From the NCBI GenBank assembly GCA_964017235.1, contig OZ024936.1, positions 55,169,028 through 55,233,027 of the forward strand: a DNA stretch of 64,000 bases, in the 5' to 3' direction. Below are positions 56,950 to 64,000 of the stretch, piece after piece. Each line of letters starts with the position of its first letter. Positions within the stretch are counted from its first letter, which is position 1. The notes under the pieces are model-generated. The model was not told the origin of the DNA. It ran no database searches and was given only the letters and a program-made list of their open reading frames with translations. The position numbers were made by a program, and so were the translations under genes. This stretch comes from Sabellastarte sp. h YS-2021 (lineage: Eukaryota; Annelida; Polychaeta; Sabellida; Sabellidae).

Positions 56950-59400
56950 CTGGATAATGTGTATCCAGAAATTCCACCGGCACATCAATCCCTCCCTGAT
57001 CTGGGACAAATTTTAGGCAGCCTCAGTGACACAAATTATATAAACCTGTCAGGTCACTTGAAGATGTGGACCAACTCTGGTCAGGAAGGTGTGGAAACAT
57101 ATTCCCAGGATAAGATTTTGTCTGGGGACTCATCCTGTAGGGAAACTATGAGAGGTGTACAAATGGGATGGTTGTTGAAGATCTGGCAAAACCAATTGAG
57201 TAGTAGTCAAGCCTATTTTTGTCCTTGTTGCTGAAGATTCTGGTACAGCCACTCCTCACCCATCACCCTATCTCCCAATAGACTGCTCAAAAGTGGGAAA
57301 AAGTTATCAAAGATGTAAGTTAAATTTGTAAACCTGAATGTGAGTTTAATAGGTGTGTCAACAACTTGTGCCATGTGTCAACAACATAAAGAAAAACAAC
57401 CTCGGGATTTTACAGCAGAAACTGAGCAAGGGATAATCAGAGGAGAAAGCATGTCAGGCCCTAGCTCACACTGAGATTAAGGACCTTGGATCCTTTAATT
57501 TAAAATGTTTACTTTTGTTTAGGAAATGCTATGAAACATTTGTCTAACATTATTTTTGTCCAGATGGATAATTTTACTCTTCTTAGAAGAAAATCTTATC
57601 TGGGTCATCTTAAGCAGGGACTTAAAATAGTCACATGGTCGGAAATGGAAAATGCTACAATGCAGTCCTATGTCTTGTACCCAGACTCAGTTCTCAGAAA
57701 AGCAGGAAATAAGATAGGGTAGCACCAGACATGAACATCAAGGCCACATCTCTCAAATGAACCAGGCTCCGGTGGCTTTGGTTCTAAAAGGCCTAGACTC
57801 AGTGCTATCAACCCTATCCTAACGAATCTGAGTCTCCTTCCTTGGGACAGTCATGAGATCAATTGGCATGGACATCATTTCACTCTTGTGGCAATTCCTT
57901 CCAGAGGCAGAAACAGAGGAAATAGCTTCAGATGTAGCTCTAAGTATATATGACAATTTCAGTGTCATTTCAGTCATTCACACTGTCATATCTTGTGCAA
58001 CTATTATTTCTGTCCAACGCATGCTTCCAATGTGCCCAGTGTTTTGGAAAGTCATCCTGTGAGAGGCAGCCTACAAATGCTTTGGCATACGTGGCTTCCC
58101 TAGGTTCGAGTATAAGGGTGGTCTTGATTTTAAAGGAGGGCTACACCGTGGCTTTCAAAATCAAGTCCCCTCTGGCCAAAAAACATCAATAGCAGATATA
58201 TGCCAATCCCCTCAGGAATAGCTGCCTGCAGGGACAATGCATTTCCTCTTACAAAAGTAGCTCACAGAGCAGGTCATGGTTCAGTCTTCTCTGACATTTT
58301 ACAAAAGAAACATTTATGGTTCCATAATTAAATGACAACTGCCAGCCTAGATCTATCCCAAGGAAGGCTATGACTTTGTGGGTTATTAAAATGATCAATT
58401 ACTGGCAGTGGTTAAACCCACCAAAGAGAAATGGCATGCTGTGAGTATAAAAATGAAAAGTCCTGCTGTTGAAACCAGTTTATCTAGTAAGTTAACTTAT
58501 GTCTCTCATTGGTCAGCTTACTGCCACAGGGGAAACAAGTGCCCTTGTGTCGTCTTCACATGAAATTAATTCAGTGGTACCTAAAAAAGAAATTGACATG
58601 TTACTAAGTCCCTGGATAATATTCCTCTTCTCTGATCTCATCATACTTTATGATGGTGTTTAGACGAAACAAAAGTGTGTCTTGACAAACTTTTGCCTTC
58701 TTTCAAAGGTATAGGCACACTCACTCAGGAAATGGTACACCCAAAGATGTATGGTCGGTTCCAGAAAGCAAACTGCACATACATTTCTTGCAACTGAAAG
58801 CTGTTACTCTGGCCCCAAAGTAGTTTGAACACTTATATTGGGGCCAGAGAATTCTGATTGCCAAGTAGAGTACCACAGTTGTTTCCTGTGTAAACAAGGA
58901 GGAAGGTATGAGATCAGGCTCTCTGTGTGCCTTCTTTAGGAGGCTCTTCTTCTAATGCAATCTCAGACAGCTTGTCTTAATAGCCTGTCACAATCCAGGT
59001 TGCCTGATGTAATTGTGGAGAATTTTTGCAACACTGAAAGGCTATTCTAATAAAATGGTCACTCTGGTGTTTGACCAGATTTGCAACTGGTCGCACTGAC
59101 CCCCCCCCCCCCCCCCCCCCCCAGTATCCTTTTTGTCCCATCAGATACAACAAGATGTAACAATTTATATCCACAGTCCCAGGTCAGATAGCATGAACAG
59201 TGAATGCTTTAAGCCTGTCTTGGGATGGTCTGAACCTATATGCATTGTTTCTGGTATCATTTCTGAGCATTTGGTCAGCAAAATCAATCAACATCAATTG
59301 CTAGAGGATAATCATGATAGCCCTGGGTTGGCCCAACATGCCTTGGTTCTTGGACCTACTGATGATTTTGTCCCAGGATATTAGCTTATAACGTTCTGAT
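56950..59400 (+). mobile_element. Decayed DIRS-type retrotransposon (family B, copy 2)
   Basis: Gag-like text at 57040-57240 (SSCRETMRGVQMGW, cf. the 22.9-kb copy) and 57530-57720 (MDNFTLLRRKSYLGH). RT/RNase H remnants follow from 58100: LILKEGYTVAFKIKSPL, then CRLHMKLIQWYLKK (cf. GRLHMRPFQWYLK of the intact DIRS), then WSVPESKLHIHFLQLKAVTL (cf. SNKEAQLHINVLELKAV). Late pol text around 59310-59345 (SPGLAQHALVLG) corresponds to APGWPGMPWFW. All frames are broken. The recombinase is not seen. Confidence 0.75.
59100..59122. repeat. Run of 23 C within the decayed DIRS pol
   Basis: Homopolymer after CACTGA. Length is likely unstable or uncertain in assembly. Its - strand translation is a spurious Gly run. 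Confidence 0.9.
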
Positions 59401-59464
59401 TTATAATTAAAACTTCCCATTATTTCCTTTGTCCATCGCCTATTTCCTCATCCGAATAGGTCTA

Positions 59465-59697
59465 GGGGCCACGGTGGCAGAGTGGTAACACTCTCTCCTC
59501 CCACCTCTGAGATCAGAGTTCGAATCCTGGCCCGACTTCAAGTGGGAAAGCTGGTAGTTGCTTGCCATTGGTCGGTATTTTACAGTACAGAGCCTTGACT
59601 AACTGTATGTATTGGTTCCCTCTACCCACAAAACTACCCGTCGTGACATGACCTATACAATGTGTTGAAAGCGACGTTAAAACCTAGATAAATAAAT
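59465..59697 (+). mobile_element. tRNA-derived SINE (family 1)
   Basis: A box TGGCAGAGTGG, B box AGTTCGAATCC, tail TTGAAAGCGACGTTAAAACC. No clear target duplication. Body length is as in the 51611 copy. Confidence 0.9.
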
Positions 59698-59707
59698 AAG
59701 AACAGGG

Positions 59708-60242
59708 GCCGTATTCTTCAACAATACTTAGCTAAGGTCACCTTAAATCCAAGTTAGGAATGGTTTTCTATTTACCTAAGTAATATTTAGATATCGTATT
59801 CATCAATCTCTATTTTGTTCAGTATTACTTAGATTCTAAGTTAGGAAAACTACCTTCACTTTGTAATGTAAATGTTAACATAGGAACCAGTATATCTAAG
59901 TTAGGAAGGGTCTTATTCCACAATAATTCTTACATAAGGTCTACTTTGTTTTTACTAAATCATCTGCTTTGTTAAAAATGGTGAAAAAGCTCATTTTTCT
60001 TGAAGGAAAATGCTGTTTTTAATATTGTGTCACAGCTTAATATCAATAAAACACAATATTCCCTGCAATAACTGCATGCATATTTTAAAAAGATTTCATC
60101 ATCTAAGGTACCTCTGCAGATAACTTGAAATCTAAGTAGAGGTCTAAGGTGATGAATACCATTTTATTTTAAGTTAGTAAAAGCTTAAGAAAAACTTAAA
60201 GTCCAAGTTAGGAACAGTCTAAGTATTGTTGAAGAATACGGC
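59708..60242. mobile_element. Foldback MITE with perfect 24-bp inverted ends
   Basis: Ends GCCGTATTCTTCAACAATAC (59708-59731) and its inverse (60219-60242), 24 of 24. The interior repeats TAAGTTAGGAA and CTTAGAT-type phrases in both orientations, so much of it can fold. No target duplication is evident. Immediately adjacent to the SINE at 59465. Confidence 0.85.
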
Positions 60243-60261
60243 TTGTCTATTTAATAGAGTA

Positions 60262-60644
60262 GGCGTATTTCACAACCAAGAATCTGCATAATCCATCGAA
60301 TCTAGATTCAGATTTGGATTCGTTGGATTAGCTAGATTGGTGAAACGCAATTTTCTATAGATCTGAATCTAAAATATGAAAATAAGATGAACCAACATAA
60401 ATATAATATATTAATATATGCCAGTATATAGTAAAATAATGTTATTATATTACAATATAATAAAAATTTCCCAAATGTTAAAATTTTTTCCCACATGTTG
60501 CTGCCATTATTTTACAAAGAATTATGGGTAATCCAGAGGTAGATCAACGGATTCATAATCCAGATTCAGATTCAAGTCACAAAACAAGCGAATCCGTTGA
60601 TCTGACGAATCTAGGTTCGACGGATTACGGTTGTGAAATACGCC
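60262..60644. mobile_element. Foldback MITE with TA target duplication (mariner-like)
   Basis: Ends GGCGTATTTCACAACC (60262-60277) and exact inverse (60629-60644), with TA on both sides (60260-60261; 60645-60646). Inner arms rich in GAATCTAGATTCAGAT-type palindromes extend the foldback to about 110 bp. A TA duplication suggests a Tc1/mariner-type source. Confidence 0.8.
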
Positions 60645-60739
60645 TATTATCTCTGGTTGGAACAGTAAGAATATTTTCGGATATATTCAGTCTGTTTACG
60701 TGTACGTACGTGTTGGGTACACAATACTAACAGAAGAAA

Positions 60740-60839
60740 ATGTTTAAAATGATTGTGGTTTTTAATTTTTTGGTTATAATATCATTAGTCACAAAATTCT
60801 GTGAAGGAAAAGTAACAGAATTGGAAATTGTAAAAACTG
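60740..60839 (+). CDS. Possible first exon of a secreted protein
   Basis: ATG 60740 reads MFKMIVVFNFLVIISLVTKF then CEGKVTELEIVKT, followed directly by a consensus donor GTAAGTTC (60840). The first 20 or so residues are a hydrophobic core after a Lys, as in a signal peptide, with a plausible cleavage after CEG. No downstream exon was recognised before the window end, and the sequence is flanked by MITEs, so chance is not excluded. Confidence 0.35.
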
Positions 60840-61011
60840 TAAGTTCGGTACTAGTATTATACATCTCTGATCCCGAATTATCGCCCATCAGTATCCCCCC
60901 CCCCCCTACCATGCACCTTTTATCTCCTCTGTAATTACATATTATTACAAATTCACTGGATCAGCTTGCTCTCTCCTCACGATGCCTCCTCTTATTATGC
61001 GACTACTACAC

Positions 61012-61593
61012 AGGGCCCGTATTCACGAAAGTTCTTCGCCAGGGCTTAGGCTTAAAGGTGAGACTTTTGTCTCAAGTTTCTGCCGAAAAACTGCTAAGAC
61101 TTTTGTCTTAGGCTTAGTGGTATTCACAAAGAATTTAAGACCAGTCTTAGGCTTAGCCAAGGGCTCAACTCTAAGACTGGTTGGTAGTGGGCTTAAGTTT
61201 TGTAAAGAGGACTTAAATATGGCCACCATAAACTTTTCTCCACTTCAAAATTTGAAATGGCTGTAAATAAAGTATAATTATACAGAACACCTCACTAAAG
61301 CAGTCTTTGGGAGTTTATGTGTGGTAACAAGGTTTTCCATTTCAAAATAGCACTTTTCCTTTGATAAAATGCATTAAATGAAAGAGATAAATCACCAATA
61401 GTTTAGTTTGAAATAGAAAAGAAAGGTCACATAAAACCACTGTGGTTAATTGATAATCTTGGACTTAGCTAAGTCCCTTTTTGTGAATACAGGTTTAAGA
61501 CAAAACTTAGCTGAGACAAAAGTCTCAGCTTTAAGACCACATTTAAGCCTAAGACCTGGCTAAGTCTAAGACCCTTCATGAATACCGGCCCCG
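61012..61593. mobile_element. Foldback MITE (GGGCCCGTATTCAC family)
   Basis: The ends near GGGCCCGTATTCACGAAAG (61013) and CTTCATGAATACCGGCCCC (to about 61593) are imperfect inverses. The interior is dense in CTTAGGCTTA/TAAGCCTAAG and AAGACTTTTGTC phrases that fold on themselves. A partial inverted copy is at 26745-27066. The ORF inside is a by-product of the repeats. Confidence 0.8.
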
Positions 61594-61685
61594 ATGTCAT
61601 TAATGTTAGACGTCATTAATGTTGGACAATTATATAAAACAGGTAGCTAAACACATTTAATGTGATACACATACACTGATATATA

Positions 61686-62589
61686 TAGGGGTGTTCCCAG
61701 ATATCATTCCACCGTCGGACCGACGTCCCAACGTCAGCACATCCGTCAGTCCGACATTGGCTACCGACGTTGGGCCAACGGCTTTTTGACCATCGGGCCA
61801 ACATTGGCCCAACGTCGGCAAGCCACCGGTAAAAATTATATTTTATGTATAGCATCAGCCAATCAGATAATGTTCACCAACAGCTTTTTTAGTGTGAATT
61901 TATAATGATAATATTATTTTTATGTGTAAAATTGTTAAATGGTCAGATAAAATTTGTGGGCTCACTGAAATATGTTTTTTAGACATGCCATAATAAATAA
62001 TTTTTTTCAATGTTTCACCAAATCCCCTATTAATGCTCGCCGCCATCTTGAATAAAAATCTGCCGTTGGCCCAACATTGGCAAAATATAGAGACATCTAA
62101 TCTGAGTAGTGGTTGACAAGCCAATGTTGGCCCAACGTCGGCAAAATCTGCAGACCATGCGACCAATTAACAGTCAACGTCGGTCCGACGGCGGAATGCT
62201 ATCTGGGTTGCGGTAGTACCGGTATCGTCGGTACGGTAGATAAATTATTAAAAACTGCCATAAAGTTCAGCTACCGGCTTGCCACTTATACTTCAATGTG
62301 AAGAAACTTTACTAACCTTACATACAAAATAAGTGTCATAATCCACTTTTATTTGCTTTTTAATGTAATACCACAGTCATAATGAGTGATAATTTGCAGA
62401 AACCATATATTTCTTTGTTTAGCCAATCAGAATCATGGACGCATCTGTGTCATGTTAGAATTCCTGTTTTACAGTATGGAAAGTATTTGGTTCTCATGTT
62501 TTGTTAAATAAGAGATGGTTAACCAGTAGCCGACTGGGAAGTGAAAGACGGGAAACCGGAAGGAAAAAATTGCTATGGCAACACCCCTA
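61686..62589. mobile_element. hAT-like MITE with 8-bp target duplication, hosting a nested insertion
   Basis: Ends TAGGGGTGTT-GC (split at 61695) and GCAACACCCCTA (to 62589). GATATATA is duplicated at 61678-61685 and 62590-62597. An 8-bp TSD and (T/C)AGGGGTGT ends are hAT features. Without the 512-bp insert and its 2-bp duplication the element is about 390 bp and has no transposase. Confidence 0.85.
61696..62207. mobile_element. 512-bp CCCAG-end DNA transposon nested in the hAT-like MITE, 2-bp target duplication
   Basis: The two ends match inversely over about 31 bp with two differences (CCCAGATAtCATTCCaCCGT at the left; g for each lower-case base at the right). TT is duplicated at 61694-61695 and 62208-62209. 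Subterminal GTTGGCCCAACGTCGGCAA-type motifs are repeated. Non-autonomous. Confidence 0.92.
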
Positions 62590-62599
62590 GATATATATA

Positions 62600-63680
62600 A
62601 GCAAGACACGGGTTTACTTATTCCATTTCTTAATAATTTAAGGAAGTGCACGGGTGGTCATTAAGATAAACAGTCAAAGAGATAAACGATCTTCAAAGTT
62701 TTCAAATTTGAATAGTGTAAATAGCAAAATTGCATAGACTAATTAACAAAATAAACTTAAACAATGCTTTCCATGACATTTGCTTTGTCTTACATTGTTG
62801 TTTAAACCTTTTAACCATTTTATGTGAGAATTTCTGGAGGCCGTTTATCTCTATGACAGTTTATCTCAGTGACCACCCATGTAACATAAAACCAGAAAAC
62901 ATGATGACAACTTGTCTAACATTAATGACACCCATGTACTGTAGTGTAGTGGCGTTTTACCTGTAAATGCCCATGCTTTGATTAATATTTTGAATTTAAA
63001 TTATATTCACATCATTATATTATATTCTTGTATGACTAATTTGTCACATGATATACACTATTAATACTTCGAGTATAGCCGATGTACAGGTTTTGATATA
63101 TTCATGTTTCCGATCATTTAAGATATAAGCTCCAGGCCTCATTTTTAGATGACATTTTTACAATATTTTATAACGAATATGCAGGTATATTGAACCAGCG
63201 ACGTTGACGATTTAATCTTGTTATATGTCTGATAATTTTGCTTGCGTTGGTTCTGATATTCAGCATCGTCCATTTACGTTGTCATATGGAAAATTTATCC
63301 ATCATGGATATACTGTTCAGCAGTTCTTAGAAATTGTTAAATTTCAATAAATTGTTTCTGTTATTGGCCGTTTTATGGCACACTGGAAATACCACTGAAT
63401 GCCCATTTTGTAGATTTATAGAAACATTTATCCTTCACCTCTAACAAAGATACATAAGGTTGGCATTCACTGATAGGCGGGCATTTACTTGCAGGAAGCC
63501 ACTAGTTTTGCCTGGCTATCAATTGTTGCCTGGCCACAATTATCACCAGACAGAATTTGAATAGACATAATTTAACCCCAAGAACCATACAAAGTCCAGC
63601 AAATAAGGTAAAACTATTTCCAGAGTGAATAGCACAAATAAACAACAAAAAGCTTTTACACCCGTGGACTCTCAGACCTG
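62600..63680. other. AT-rich sequence, no feature recognised
   Basis: No exon, SINE or inverted terminus was seen. Confidence 0.35.
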
Positions 63681-63691
63681 TAAAATCCTGA

Positions 63692-64000
63692 TCATATCCA
63701 CTGGCGCTCTATGTAGTCCATGAATCTGGTAAAAATTTGGTCTGTCACAAGTCCCTTCAGTTGGTGAAAGGTAGGTGGAATCTGCTCATGTGGAAGAAAG
63801 TGCAAAGCCAGCAATTTTTGAAAATCATTCACAGTTGCATTTCTAATGGCCATGTTGAATTTCTGCATACAACACAAAAATGAGTACATCTTATTAACTG
63901 TGCAATGTAGCAGGATTTGGGCCAAAATTTTGGCATAGAGGGTAGGTGACTGCATCTTCTGGTTTTTCCCAAAAATTGTTGGCCATTTTTGGTGCCCATC
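63692..64000 (-). pseudogene. MULE-like transposase fragment running off the window edge
   Basis: A - strand frame, open to the window edge upstream, reads FQKLLALHFLPHEQIPPTF, then FMDYIERQWI, and stops at 63692. The order ...L-A-L-x-F-L-P-x-x-x-I...F...YI-x-x-WI resembles the segment after the catalytic core in MULE-type transposases of animals (recollection, not verified). The expected aromatic/His-rich stretch upstream is poorly conserved, so it is probably decayed. Confidence 0.45.

Noticed and set aside
58977-59174. Minus-strand ORF with a Gly run
   Set aside because: The Gly run is the translation of the 23-C homopolymer.
61023-61266. Overlapping ORFs on both strands
   Set aside because: They fall in the foldback MITE arms and share its palindromic phrases.

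Overview
This is invertebrate nuclear DNA, most likely from a bivalve or other mollusc (inference). The signs are split genes with GT-AG introns, several tRNA-derived SINEs with a GACGTAAAACCCC-type tail as in molluscan V-type SINEs, DIRS-order retrotransposons, foldback MITEs and repeats that carry satellite-like arrays. There is no operon structure, and nearly all long open frames belong to mobile elements.

The only host gene I can name is the 3' end of a pyruvate dehydrogenase E2 gene (dlat, dihydrolipoamide acetyltransferase). Four + strand exons at 519-599, 4851-4925, 7212-7276 and 7555-7684 read in one frame to the DHRVVDG active-site motif and the stop. Its introns hold a 169-bp satellite array, a hAT-like MITE and a 145-bp repeat rich in TCAAGGTCA. 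A possible first exon of a secreted protein lies at 60740-60839. A MULE-like transposase fragment runs off the right edge on the - strand.

The rest is layers of mobile DNA. (1) 13078-18634 is a structurally complete DIRS retrotransposon with open gag, RT/RNase H/methyltransferase-like and tyrosine recombinase frames, 162-bp inverted terminal repeats and an internal complementary region that matches its two joined ends. (2) Decayed DIRS copies of a second family lie at 22088-25850 and 56950-59400. A third, Ngaro-like family lies at 27285-32110 (+) and 35449-52560 (-). (3) These are cut by younger insertions with clear target-site duplications: a LINE tail (28365-30322, 16-bp TSD) and SINEs (24778-24973, 51611-51841, 32703-32855; TSDs 13, 12 and 15 bp).

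The most unusual signal is a group of three DNA transposons with CCCAG...CTGGG ends, 2-bp TSDs and iterated subterminal motifs: 37639-50891 (13.25 kb, splitting the reverse transcriptase of the - strand Ngaro-like element exactly in frame), 52693-54553 (splitting a SINE) and 61696-62207 (inside a hAT-like MITE with its own 8-bp TSD). The largest contains exon-like pieces, one resembling the N-terminal part of a transposon-associated protein family. I cannot place the group in a named superfamily.

A second theme is repeats built from a short GC-rich hairpin followed by tandem units of about 110-350 bp (starting near 755, 9142, 20864, 43422, 45431 and 49166). Two copies of the 169-bp family share both flanks, so that satellite is the core of a dispersed element. 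Foldback MITEs cluster at 59.7-61.6 kb.
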